A stretch of 64,000 bases of DNA from DATARH01 sp035534855 (GTDB lineage: Bacteria > Pseudomonadota > Alphaproteobacteria > ATCC43930 > CGMCC-115725). Shown piece by piece: positions 52,891 through 61,503 of the stretch (position 1 is its first letter; every line of letters begins with the position of its first letter). The DNA is taken from NCBI GenBank assembly GCA_035534855.1, contig DATLRD010000088.1:1-64000 (forward strand), given 5' to 3'. The translations under genes and the position numbers were made by a program. The notes beneath the pieces were generated by a model. That model saw only the letters and a program-made list of their open reading frames with translations. It searched no databases and had not been told where the DNA came from.

Positions 52891-54330
52891 ATGACCGATC
52901 AGCGCGCAACGATCGAGACCGACGTTCCGGCTCGCCTCGACCGCCTGCCGTGGAGCCGGTTTCACACCCTCATCATCGCCGCGCTCGGCATTACCTGGAT
53001 CCTCGACGGGTTGGAGGTCACGGTCACCGGCTCGATCGCCGGAGCGTTGCAGCAGAGTCCGGTTTTGCACTTCAGCGCCGCTGATGTCGGGTTTGTCGGC
53101 AGCGCCTATCTCGCCGGCGCGGTCGCCGGCGCGCTGTTCTTCGGCTATCTGACCGACCGGTTCGGCCGCCGCCGGCTGTTCATGGTCACCCTCGGCCTCT
53201 ATCTGAGCGCCACTGCGCTGACCGCGGCGTCGTGGGGGCTGTGGAGCTTCGCTGCGTTTCGGTTCTTGACCGGGGCCGGGATTGGCGGCGAATACGCGGC
53301 GATCAACTCGGCGATCCAGGAATTCGTCCCGGCGCGCTATCGCGGCCGCGTCGATCTCGGGGTCAACGGCAGCTTCTGGCTCGGCGCCGCGCTCGGCGCG
53401 CTCGGTGCGGTGATCTTCTTGCAGCCCGGCGTGCTGCCGGCCGATGTCGGCTGGCGCGCCGCTTTCGGCATCGGCGCGGTGTTGGGGCTCGGAATCCTGG
53501 CGCTGCGGCGGTTTGTGCCGGAAAGCCCGCGCTGGTTGATGGTGCACGACCGGATCGGCGAGGCGACGGCGGCGATCGACGAGATCGAGCGCCGCATCGG
53601 CGTCGACCCCGGCGAGGGCAAGGCCGGTGTGCCGGGCGGGCTGCGGCTGGTGCCGGTGGCGCGGATGTCGGCGCTGCGGATGATCGCCGCAATCGTGCGC
53701 GAATATCCCCGCCGGGTGTTTCTCGGCTTTGCGCTGATGAGCGCGCAGGCGTTTTTCTACAACGCGATCTTCTTTTCCTATGCGCTGGTGCTCAGGCGGT
53801 TCTATGGGGTGCCGGCGGCGTCGATCGGCTGGTACATCCTGCCATTCGCGGTCGGCAATTTTCTGGGACCGCTGGCGCTCGGGCCGCTGTTCGACACGAT
53901 CGGCCGCAAGCCAATGATCGCGGGAACCTACGCCTTCTCCGGCCTGATGCTGGGCGTCGTCGGGGAGCTGTTCCGGCTCGACCTGGTCGATGGGGCGACA
54001 CTGACCGCGTGCTGGTCGGGCATTTTCTTTTTCGCTTCGGCGGCGGCGAGTGCCGCCTACCTGACGGTCGGCGAGAGCTTTCCGCTCGAAGCCAGGGCGC
54101 TGATGATCGCGTTTTTCTATGCGGTCGGCACGGCCTGCGGCGGCGTCGTCTCGCCGTATTTGTTCGGCTCGCTGGTCGCCTCGGGCGAGCGCGGCGCGGT
54201 GTTTCTGGGCTATCTCGTGGGGGCGGGGCTGATGATTGCGGCTGCGCTGGTCGCGCTGGTCTTCGGCCTCAACGCGGAGCGCCAGCCGCTCGAAAGCGTC
54301 GCCCGGCCGTTTTCTACCGCCAAAGATTGA
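52891..54330 (+). CDS. MFS transporter, sugar-porter/AAHS-like
   Basis: A 479-residue major facilitator with twelve membrane segments. Motifs: LIIAALGITWILDGLEVTVTG in helix 1, FFGYLTDRFGRRRLFMVTLG between helices 2 and 3, and a second-half FDTIGRKPMIAGTYAFSG. The DGLE/D motif in helix 1 and RF-GR pattern fit carriers of aromatic or organic acids and sugars. It is divergent from the MscS gene with an 83-base shared promoter region. The substrate is not known; the cupin gene downstream on the same strand is 217 bases away. Confidence 0.9.
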   Translation: MTDQRATIETDVPARLDRLPWSRFHTLIIAALGITWILDGLEVTVTGSIAGALQQSPVLHFSAADVGFVGSAYLAGAVAGALFFGYLTDRFGRRRLFMVTLGLYLSATALTAASWGLWSFAAFRFLTGAGIGGEYAAINSAIQEFVPARYRGRVDLGVNGSFWLGAALGALGAVIFLQPGVLPADVGWRAAFGIGAVLGLGILALRRFVPESPRWLMVHDRIGEATAAIDEIERRIGVDPGEGKAGVPGGLRLVPVARMSALRMIAAIVREYPRRVFLGFALMSAQAFFYNAIFFSYALVLRRFYGVPAASIGWYILPFAVGNFLGPLALGPLFDTIGRKPMIAGTYAFSGLMLGVVGELFRLDLVDGATLTACWSGIFFFASAAASAAYLTVGESFPLEARALMIAFFYAVGTACGGVVSPYLFGSLVASGERGAVFLGYLVGAGLMIAAALVALVFGLNAERQPLESVARPFSTAKD

Positions 54331-54547
54331 GCGGTGGTGACAGGATCGCGGCGATGGTGGGAGCCACGCCGCAGGTGTGGGAGGATGAGGGGCGGGCGCT
54401 TACACTCTCTGAACGTTCGGCGCCTGGCGCGGCAACGCGCTGGAGGCGCTGGAGCGGATGACGACGTGATCCGGCGCCGCGGATGCGACATGTCGCGCGC
54501 CGCCGATTTCGGCTAGCGTGGCGACCTCGCAACGGGAGGAGGAAGCC
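54331..54547. other. Intergenic, no gene seen
   Basis: A 217-base gap between the MFS gene and the cupin gene. I find no convincing ORF, terminator or near-consensus promoter in it; the end of the gap carries the GGGAGGAGGAAG ribosome-binding site of the cupin gene. Confidence 0.4.
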
Positions 54548-54922
54548 ATGAAAGTCGTTACGCTGCGCAACATTCCCGACGTTCCGGTCGAAGGCGCGGA
54601 CCGCATCGAGGGTTGGGCCGGGCCGGTTGCCCGCTCGCGCCAGACCATCATCGAGGCGGGCGACTCGCCAAACTACAATTGCAGCGTCGTCAATTTCAGC
54701 CAGGGCTGCACCACCGGCTGGCACACCCATAGCTGCGACCAGATCCTCGTCGTCGTCTCCGGCTCGGGCATGGTCGCCAACGAGCACGAGCAGAACGAGA
54801 TCAACGTCGGCGACGTCGTGCACATCAAGGCCGGTGAGCGCCACTGGCACGGCGCCAAGGCCGACACGACGATGGGCCACATCACGATCACCGCGGTCGG
54901 CGGCCAGGCAAAGTGGGGCTAG
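54548..54922 (+). CDS. Small cupin-domain protein
   Basis: A 124-residue single-domain cupin. The first conserved motif has GWHTHSCDQILVVVSGSG, and the second NVGDVVHIKAGERHWHGAKAD. Both keep metal-binding histidines (HTH and RHWH), with an Asp/Gln instead of the motif 1 Glu. It could be a metal-dependent isomerase, decarboxylase or dioxygenase, or a ligand-binding protein. The ATG at 54548 has a strong GGAGGAGG. It is followed 7 bases later by a flavoprotein gene, suggesting the two act together. Confidence 0.88.
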   Translation: MKVVTLRNIPDVPVEGADRIEGWAGPVARSRQTIIEAGDSPNYNCSVVNFSQGCTTGWHTHSCDQILVVVSGSGMVANEHEQNEINVGDVVHIKAGERHWHGAKADTTMGHITITAVGGQAKWG

Positions 54923-54929
54923 GCGGGGG

Positions 54930-55466
54930 GTGACGGCGCCCGGCGGCGACCGGTTCGACCTTGCCTATCTTGTGCTGAGCGGCGCGGCGACCGCGGCGCG
55001 CGGCCCGGATATCCTGCGCGGGCTTGTGGCGCTCGGGTTTCGCACGGTCATCGCGATCCCGACGCCAAACGCGTCGCGGGTCGTCGCGCCGCGCGACCTC
55101 GCCGAGGTGGCCGAGGTGCAGGTCGTCGAATCATATTTCGACTTGGCGATCCGCCCGCGGCCGCCGTTCGGCGTGGTGCTGTTTGCGCCGTGCAGCTTCA
55201 ACTCGCTCAACAAGCTGGCGCTCGGCATCGCCGATAATCTGGCGCTGGCGGTGACCGCCGAGGCGATTGGGCGCGGCACCCCGGTGATCGTCGCCCCGTC
55301 GCTCAACGCGCCGCTGCTCGCCCACCCCCAGGCGCGGGCCTCGCTCAAGACCCTGCCGGCGTGGGGTGTGACGATCGTGCCGCCGGTCGATGACGGCGAG
55401 GGGCCGCGCCTCGCGCCGACCGACCGGCTGATTGAGGCGGTGCGCCCTTACGTGCACCGCGGCTGA
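54930..55466 (+). CDS. Flavoprotein family (UbiX/Dfp-like) protein
   Basis: A 178-residue protein resembling the HFCD/UbiX flavoprotein domain. Typical elements are LVLSGAATAARGPDILRGLVALGFRTVIAIPTP-like strand-helix text, the cofactor loop FAPCSFNSLNKLALGIADNLAL, and VIVAPSLNAPLLAHP in place of the usual AP-MN-MW block. It probably binds FMN or FAD. The catalytic His of PPC decarboxylases is not evident near the N terminus. The GTG start at 54930 follows the cupin stop by 7 bases. Function unknown. Confidence 0.8.
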   Translation: MTAPGGDRFDLAYLVLSGAATAARGPDILRGLVALGFRTVIAIPTPNASRVVAPRDLAEVAEVQVVESYFDLAIRPRPPFGVVLFAPCSFNSLNKLALGIADNLALAVTAEAIGRGTPVIVAPSLNAPLLAHPQARASLKTLPAWGVTIVPPVDDGEGPRLAPTDRLIEAVRPYVHRG

Positions 55467-55483
55467 CCGTCGGGCCGCGAGCG

Positions 55484-57424
55484 TCAGAGTGCGGCGCGGG
55501 TCGGGGCCGCGTCGCTGCCGATCTCGCGCCGGTATTCCGGTACCAGACGATGCAGCAGGTCGAGCGCGCGTTCGGCGTTGCCGGCGCGGGCCTCGCGCTC
55601 GAGTTCGTCGAGCGAGCGGGCGAGCACCGCGTAATCGGCGGTGCGCGGCGCCGCCAGCCGTAGCGCCGGATACTCGGTCGGAATCGGCGCCTCGGAATCG
55701 TGAAACAGCTCCTCGTGGAGCTTTTCGCCCGGCCTGAGGCCGGTGAATACGATCTTGACGTCGCGGTCGGGTTGCAGCCCGGCGAGCCGGATCATCTGCC
55801 GCGCCAGGTCGACGATCCTGACCGGCTCGCCCATGTCGAGCACGATGATCTTGCCGCGCGCCTCGCGGTCGCCGGCAGTGGGCGCGGCGGCGGCAGCTTC
55901 GAGCACCAGTTCCACCGCCTCGCGCACGGTCATGAAAAACCGGGTGACCTCCGGGTCGGTCACGGTCAGCGGTCCGCCGGCGGCAAGCTGTCGGGTAAAC
56001 AGCGGCACCACCGACCCGGTCGAGCCCAGCACGTTGCCGAACCGCACCGTCACAAACCGCGTGCCGCTGCCGTGGCGGCGCGCCTCGTCGAGGTCGAGCG
56101 CCTGGCAGTAGCTTTCGGCGAGCCGCTTGGCCGCGCCCATCACGCTCGACGGGTTGACCGCCTTGTCGGTCGAGATCATCACCACCAGCGGCGTGGCGTG
56201 GGCGCGCGCCGCCTCGGCGACGTTGCGGGTGCCGATGACGTTGGTCAAGAGCCCCTCCACGGGGTTGGCCTCGACCATCGGCACATGCTTCAGCGCCGCG
56301 GCGTGAAACACGATCTGCGGCGCCTCGGCGGCGATCACCGTGTCGACCCGCCTCCGGTCGCGCACGTCGCCGAGCAGCGGGCGGATCGCCACGTTCGGCC
56401 AGCGCTGGCGCAGTTCGCCGTCGATCGCGTAGAGCCCGAACTCGCCGTTGTCGAACAGGGTCAGCCCGGCCGGTTCCAGCGCCGCAACCTGGCGCGACAG
56501 TTCGGACCCGATCGTGCCGCCGGCACCGGTGACCAGGATGCGCTGGCCGTGCACCAGGCGCGCCATCGCCGCGCGGTCAAGCACCGCCTGCGGGCGCCCG
56601 AGCAAGTCTTCCAGCGCGATCGGTTCGATCGCGCTGGAGGTGGCGGCGAGGTTCTGGCGCAGTTCGGTCGGGCGTGGCAGCCGCGCCAGCGGGATCGCCA
56701 GCGCGTCGGCGCGGTCGAGCAGCCCGCGGATCGCGGCGCCGTCGAGCCTCTCGCTGGTGACGACGAGGCGTTCGGGGCGCCGGCCGCGGCGATCGAGCAG
56801 GGCGACCACCCGTTCGAGCGCGTCGAGTGTGCCCAGCACCGGCACGCCGTAAATTTCGCGGCCGACCCGCGAGGTGGTCTCCGCCAGCACGCCGACGACG
56901 CGATAGACCGCGCCCGGGTCGCGCGTCGCCTCGCGGATGAAGGTGTCGGCACCGTCGGTCAGGCCGAGCAGCAGCACCGGCACCGGCCGCCCGCGGCTGC
57001 GTTCGAGCATGTGGTCGAGGCCGCGATCCTTGAACAGGCGATAGCCGAGCCGCGGCCCGCCGAGCAGCGCGATCAGCACCAGCCAGTCGATCGGCAGCGT
57101 CGAACGCGGCAGGTGTTCGAGGCGGGTGAAGACAAACATCACCGGCAGGTAGATCGCCACCGTCAGCGTCACCGCGCGGACGATGTTGAACAGATCCGGC
57201 AGCGAGGCGTAGCGCCAGATCCCGCGATAGAGCCCGGTCGCCAGATAGACGCAGGCGGCGATCGTGGTAAAGCCGATCGCATAGCGCACCATCAGCCTGG
57301 GCTCGTAGCCGAAGATTTCGTTGCCGATGCGCAGATAGAGCCCGAGCGCGAAGGCAATCGCCGCCATCGCGACATCGTGCGCGAACGTAAGAAGCGCGCG
57401 CGGAGATCGGGGAAGGAACAGCAC
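55484..57424 (-). CDS. CapD/WbpM/PglF-type nucleotide-sugar 4,6-dehydratase
   Basis: A 646-residue membrane-anchored UDP-GlcNAc-type dehydratase. Four N-terminal membrane segments (about 10-150) are followed by a CoA-binding-like Rossmann domain. A SDR domain begins ILVTGAGGTIGSELSRQVA at about 290. The active-site stretch ISTDKAVNPSSVMGAAKRL has the Met-Lys form characteristic of the WbpM/PglF subfamily. VRFGNVLGSTGSVVPLF and GLRPGEKLHEELF are also present. It makes 4-keto-6-deoxy sugars for surface polysaccharide. The start GTG 57424 is chosen by similarity; there is no clear ribosome-binding site. No glycosyltransferase genes are adjacent. Confidence 0.92.
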   Translation of the reverse strand: MLFLPRSPRALLTFAHDVAMAAIAFALGLYLRIGNEIFGYEPRLMVRYAIGFTTIAACVYLATGLYRGIWRYASLPDLFNIVRAVTLTVAIYLPVMFVFTRLEHLPRSTLPIDWLVLIALLGGPRLGYRLFKDRGLDHMLERSRGRPVPVLLLGLTDGADTFIREATRDPGAVYRVVGVLAETTSRVGREIYGVPVLGTLDALERVVALLDRRGRRPERLVVTSERLDGAAIRGLLDRADALAIPLARLPRPTELRQNLAATSSAIEPIALEDLLGRPQAVLDRAAMARLVHGQRILVTGAGGTIGSELSRQVAALEPAGLTLFDNGEFGLYAIDGELRQRWPNVAIRPLLGDVRDRRRVDTVIAAEAPQIVFHAAALKHVPMVEANPVEGLLTNVIGTRNVAEAARAHATPLVVMISTDKAVNPSSVMGAAKRLAESYCQALDLDEARRHGSGTRFVTVRFGNVLGSTGSVVPLFTRQLAAGGPLTVTDPEVTRFFMTVREAVELVLEAAAAAPTAGDREARGKIIVLDMGEPVRIVDLARQMIRLAGLQPDRDVKIVFTGLRPGEKLHEELFHDSEAPIPTEYPALRLAAPRTADYAVLARSLDELEREARAGNAERALDLLHRLVPEYRREIGSDAAPTRAAL

Positions 57425-57587
57425 GCGCCGACGGGCCGGTGAGCAATTGCGGAATGTCCCTAGATAACAGGAATTCCGCGGGATCGGAAATCTGCGTGGT
57501 GGTCGCTGCCGGAGGGGCGGGGACGGAATCACCTGCGCGCAGTCGCGGCTATTCCGGCAAGGGCGGTCTGTCTTTTACAATGCTGCG

Positions 57588-58772
57588 ATGACCCGGCGAT
57601 GGCTCTATCGGTTGATGGACCCCGCGGCGCGCGACGCGGCCTCCCGGGCGTTTCGCGTCGTGCACCATGCGATGGTGGCTCTCGGCATCTCAATCATGCT
57701 GGCGGTCACGGTGAAGGATATTCGCAACGAGTACGGCGCGGTGCTGGAAGCCGGGTTTCTCGCGATCGCTGCGTTCTTCGCCGGGGAGTTCGTGCTGCGC
57801 CTGATCACCGCGCCCGAGGCGCCGGGCGGCGAACATCGCGGACCGATGCGGGCGCGGCTGGCCTGGCTGTTTTCGCTCGGTGGCGTGTTCGATCTGCTCG
57901 GAGCGCTGCCGGGGCTGATCGACCTCGACTTTACCCATGACGCGCGGCTCTTCGCCTTCATCTGGATATTCAAGTACGTGCGCTATTCGCCGGGGCTGGT
58001 GAGCCTCGGCCGGGTGATCAGCCAGGCGCGGCGGGCGCTGCTGTCGGTGCTGCTGGGGTTTGTGATCGTGCTGCTCGCCGCGGCGAGCCTGGCCTATCTC
58101 TTCGAGCGTAATGCCAATCCCACGGGGTTCGGCTCGATCCCGAAGGCGCTGTGGTGGGCGATCGTGACGCTGACCACGACGGGCTATGGCGATGTCGTGC
58201 CCCAGACGCTGCCGGGCCGGATGCTGTCCGGAGTGGTGATGGTCAGCGGCATCCTGGTCTTTGCGCTGTGGGCCGGTATCCTTGCCACCGGCTATGCCGA
58301 GGAGATGCGACGGCGGGAATTTCTGCGCACCTGGGACCTGGTCGCCAAGGTGCCGTTCTTTCACAATCTCGGCGCGTCGGTGATCGCCGAGGTGGCGCGG
58401 CTGCTAAGCCCGCGCGAATATCCGATGGGGTCGGTTATCGTGCGGCGCGGCGAGCCGGGCGATTGCATGTACTTCGTCGTCGAGGGCGAGGTCGCGGTGC
58501 AGATCCAGCCCGAGCCGATCTTTCTTGGCCCCGGCCAGTTTTTCGGCGAGGCGGCGCTGTTGAGCGGCGATCCGCGCAACGCCACGATCGTCGCAGCGAG
58601 CGCCTGCGTCTTGCTGACCCTCGACATCGTCGATTTCCACGAATTGCGCGGCCGGCAGCCCGATCTTGCCAGTGCAATCCATGAAGAGGACAACCGCCGC
58701 CGCGGCGTCGCCCACCCTCAACCAATCCCGTTGGTCGTCGAGGCCGAGGCCGACCTCGATGGCGCGCAGTAA
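57588..58772 (+). CDS. Cyclic-nucleotide-gated potassium channel (MloK1-like)
   Basis: A 394-residue channel with six membrane segments. The K+ selectivity filter is TTTGYGD at residues 196-202. S4 (IWIFKYVRYSPGLVSLGRVI) carries few basic charges, as in voltage-insensitive bacterial CNG channels. The cyclic-nucleotide-binding domain (about 256-370) has VPFFHNLGASVIAEVARLL and the phosphate-binding cassette GQFFGEAALLSGDPRNATI with R330. It should open on cAMP or cGMP binding. It is divergent from the capD-like gene. Confidence 0.92.
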   Translation: MTRRWLYRLMDPAARDAASRAFRVVHHAMVALGISIMLAVTVKDIRNEYGAVLEAGFLAIAAFFAGEFVLRLITAPEAPGGEHRGPMRARLAWLFSLGGVFDLLGALPGLIDLDFTHDARLFAFIWIFKYVRYSPGLVSLGRVISQARRALLSVLLGFVIVLLAAASLAYLFERNANPTGFGSIPKALWWAIVTLTTTGYGDVVPQTLPGRMLSGVVMVSGILVFALWAGILATGYAEEMRRREFLRTWDLVAKVPFFHNLGASVIAEVARLLSPREYPMGSVIVRRGEPGDCMYFVVEGEVAVQIQPEPIFLGPGQFFGEAALLSGDPRNATIVAASACVLLTLDIVDFHELRGRQPDLASAIHEEDNRRRGVAHPQPIPLVVEAEADLDGAQ

Positions 58773-58802
58773 CCGGAGCCCCGCAACGCCAGGAGAAGCA
58801 AA

Positions 58803-59780
58803 ATGCCGACAAGACCGCAGGTGATCGCCCTCGAAGAGCATTATCTCGACCCCGAAGTGTCCAGCGTATTCAAGGGACTGAACGCCGTACCGTCGCGCGG
58901 TTCGGGCGGCATCCCCAAGCTTTACGAGCGGCTCTACGATCTCGGCGAGTTGCGGCTGCGCGAGATGGACGAAGCGGGCATCGATGTGCAGGTGCTGTCG
59001 CACGCTGCGCCGTCGCTGCAGCAGGTCGACGCCGAGACCGGGGTACGGCTCGCCGCCGGCGTCAACGACCGGCTGCATCAGGTGGTGCAGGCCCATCCCG
59101 ACCGCTTTGCCGCGTTTGCCGCGCTGCCGACCGCCGACCCCAAGGCCGCGGCCGACGAATTGGAGCGCACGGTCACCCGGCTCGGCTTCAAGGGCGCGAT
59201 GATCCACGGGCTGACCAACGGGCTGTTTATCGACGATCCGCGGTTCTGGCCGGTCTTCGAGCGCGCTGCCGCGCTCGACGTGCCGCTCTACATGCACCCG
59301 TCGATCCCGCACCCGGCGGTAATCGACATCTATTACAAGGACTACGTCGAGAAGTACCCGACGATCCTGCGCGCCGCCTGGGGGTTCACGGTCGAGACCG
59401 CGACCCAGGGCGTGCGCCTCGTGCTCAGCGGCGTATTCGAGAAATACCCCGGCCTCAAGATCGTCCTCGGCCATCTCGGCGAGGGGCTGCCGCTCTATCT
59501 GTGGCGCATCAACATGGGATTTGCGCGCGACGGCCGCGGCAGCACCTGGTTCCGCGACGCATTCACCGAGCATTTCTATGTGACGACGAGCGGCTTCTTC
59601 TCTGACCCGGCGCTGGTGCATTGCGTGCAGGAGATCGGCATCGACCGGGTGCTGTTTTCGGTCGACTACCCGTTTGTCGAGAATCCGCCGGGCTCGTCGT
59701 GGGTCGATCGCATCCCGTTTTCGGCCGAGGACAAGGCCAAGATCATGAACGGCAACGCCAAGCGGTTGCTGAAAATGTAA
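58803..59780 (+). CDS. Amidohydrolase (dihydroxybenzoate decarboxylase-like)
   Basis: A 325-residue ACMSD-family TIM-barrel enzyme. The metal motif is IALEEHYLD at the N terminus (EEH form), a His in PLYMHPSIPH, another in KIVLGHLGEGLPLYLWRIN, and an Asp in RVLFSVDYPFVENP. This layout is that of gamma-resorcylate/2,3-dihydroxybenzoate decarboxylases. The true substrate is unknown. It follows the channel gene by 30 bases with an AGGAG ribosome-binding site and may share its transcript. A strong hairpin follows the stop. Confidence 0.88.
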   Translation: MPTRPQVIALEEHYLDPEVSSVFKGLNAVPSRGSGGIPKLYERLYDLGELRLREMDEAGIDVQVLSHAAPSLQQVDAETGVRLAAGVNDRLHQVVQAHPDRFAAFAALPTADPKAAADELERTVTRLGFKGAMIHGLTNGLFIDDPRFWPVFERAAALDVPLYMHPSIPHPAVIDIYYKDYVEKYPTILRAAWGFTVETATQGVRLVLSGVFEKYPGLKIVLGHLGEGLPLYLWRINMGFARDGRGSTWFRDAFTEHFYVTTSGFFSDPALVHCVQEIGIDRVLFSVDYPFVENPPGSSWVDRIPFSAEDKAKIMNGNAKRLLKM

Positions 59781-59800
59781 CGACCGGCCGGGCCGCAGGG

Positions 59801-59827
59801 AACGATCGCGCACCGTGCGCGGTCGTT
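59801..59827. terminator. Strong hairpin before hpnR
   Basis: AACGATCGCGCA (59801-59812) pairs with TGCGCGGTCGTT (59816-59827) over twelve positions, with one U-G pair and a 3-base loop. No T tract follows. It separates the amidohydrolase gene from hpnR and may attenuate or end transcription. Confidence 0.55.
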
Positions 59828-59861
59828 CCAGAGAGTAGTGCCGCTAAGGGGAGGGACTTCG

Positions 59862-61406
59862 ATGCGAATCCTTGGCGTTCATCCCGGCCCGCTGATGTAC
59901 ACCAAGATCTTTCTGCGGCTCGAACCGCTGGGGCTCGAACTGGCCGCTGCGGCGGCACGGCAGGCCGGCCACCGGGTGATGCTGATCGACCTGCAGGTCG
60001 AGGACCACCCCGCGTATTTCCGGCTGCTGGCGGCGTGGCAGCCCGACCTGGTCGCGTTTTCCTGCAACTACCTGGCAAACATCCCGGAGGTCGTCGACCT
60101 CGCCAAGGCGACAAAGGCGCGGCTGCCGCACGCCTTTGTCTGTGTCGGCGGGCACAGCGCGTCGTTTGCCGCGGGGTCGCTGATCGAGCACGGCGCCGGG
60201 GCGATCGATTGCGTGCTCAAGGGCGAGGGCGAGGCCGGAATGCCCCTGCTGCTGGCCGCGATCGAGGCAAGCGCCGAGCTGACCAGCGTGCCGGGGGTGG
60301 TGACGGCGGATGGCGAGGGGCCGGCGCCGTCGTTCGTCGCTTCGCTCGACGCGCTGTTGCCGGCCCGCGACCTCTTGCGGCACCGGCGCAAATATTTCCT
60401 CGGCGTGCTCGATCCGTGCGCCTCGGTCGAATTCTCCCGCGGCTGTCCGTGGGACTGCTCGTTCTGCAGCGCGTGGACCTTCTACGGCCGCTCGTACCGG
60501 GTGAGGAGCCCCGAGCGGGTGGTCGAGGATTTGCGCTCGCTGCGCGAACCGGGCGTGTTCATCACCGACGACGTCGCGTTTCTGCAGGAGCGACAGGGGA
60601 TGGAGATCGGCGAAGCGGTCGCCCGCGCCGGGATCAAAAAGCAGTACTACCTCGAAACCCGCGGCGACGTGCTGCTGCGCAACAAAGAGGTGTTCCGCTT
60701 CTGGAAGCGGCTCGGCGTCGAGTACATGTTCATCGGGCTCGAAGCGCTCGACGAGGAGGGGCTCAAGAAATACCGCAAGCGGGTGCCGCTCGGGCGCAAT
60801 TTCGAAGCGCTGGAATTCGCCCGCTCGCTCGGGATCACCGTCGCGATCAACCTGATCGCCGACCCGGATTGGGACCGCGAACGGTTCCGCGTCGTGCGCG
60901 ATTGGTGCCTCGATGTGCCCGAAATCATCAACATCAGCGTCAACACGCCGTATCCCGGCACCGAAAGCTGGATCACCGAGGAGCGCCGGCTCGCGACCCG
61001 CGATTACCGCCTGTTCGACATCCAGCATGCGGTACTGCCGACCCGGCTGCCACTGGCCGAATTCTATGAAGAGCTGGTGGCGCTGCAGCGCGCGATCTAT
61101 CGTAAGCACCTCGGCCTGCGGCGGGTGATCGACTCGCTGGGCATCATCTCCAAGCTGCTGCTGCGCGGGCAGACCAATTTCGTACACGGGCTGTTTCAGC
61201 TCAACAACGTGTTCCGCCCCGATCTGCTGCTCGCCGACCACGCGATGCCGGTCGATTACCCGATCGCGCTGCCCGAGCGCAGCGGCCCGCCGGCTGCGAT
61301 CGGACGGGCGCTCTACGTGCATGCCCCGCGCGGCCGCGCCGGCCGGGCGATCGACCACACTACCGAACGCTTTGTCGACGAGACCCGGATGGGCACCGCC
61401 CGGTAG
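59862..61406 (+). CDS. hpnR: Hopanoid C-3 methylase, B12-binding radical SAM
   Basis: A 514-residue enzyme that adds a methyl group at C-3 of hopanoids. The opening ILGVHPGPLMYTKIFLRLEPLGLEL is that of HpnR. A cobalamin-binding domain (about 25-135, with VGGHSA and VLKGEGEAG) is followed by a radical SAM domain with cysteines C195, C199 and C202 in SRGCPWDCSFCSAWTFYGRSYR. The HpnR-type C-terminal part is complete. The ATG at 59862 follows GGGGAGGG. Hopanoid synthesis genes (shc and other hpn genes) are not in this window. It implies a membrane with 3-methylhopanoids. Confidence 0.92.
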   Translation: MRILGVHPGPLMYTKIFLRLEPLGLELAAAAARQAGHRVMLIDLQVEDHPAYFRLLAAWQPDLVAFSCNYLANIPEVVDLAKATKARLPHAFVCVGGHSASFAAGSLIEHGAGAIDCVLKGEGEAGMPLLLAAIEASAELTSVPGVVTADGEGPAPSFVASLDALLPARDLLRHRRKYFLGVLDPCASVEFSRGCPWDCSFCSAWTFYGRSYRVRSPERVVEDLRSLREPGVFITDDVAFLQERQGMEIGEAVARAGIKKQYYLETRGDVLLRNKEVFRFWKRLGVEYMFIGLEALDEEGLKKYRKRVPLGRNFEALEFARSLGITVAINLIADPDWDRERFRVVRDWCLDVPEIINISVNTPYPGTESWITEERRLATRDYRLFDIQHAVLPTRLPLAEFYEELVALQRAIYRKHLGLRRVIDSLGIISKLLLRGQTNFVHGLFQLNNVFRPDLLLADHAMPVDYPIALPERSGPPAAIGRALYVHAPRGRAGRAIDHTTERFVDETRMGTAR

Positions 61407-61503
61407 GATCATCGTCGCCGGGCTTGACCGCGCGGCTGGCCCGAGGCTCAGTGCGGCCGGCGGGGGCAAACCCAACTCTAGCAGGCATATCGGGAGGGGT
61501 CGA

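Noticed and set aside
54334..54516. Short plus-strand frame between the MFS and cupin genes
   Set aside because: No ribosome-binding site, Arg/Gly-rich shadow composition, and no recognisable similarity.
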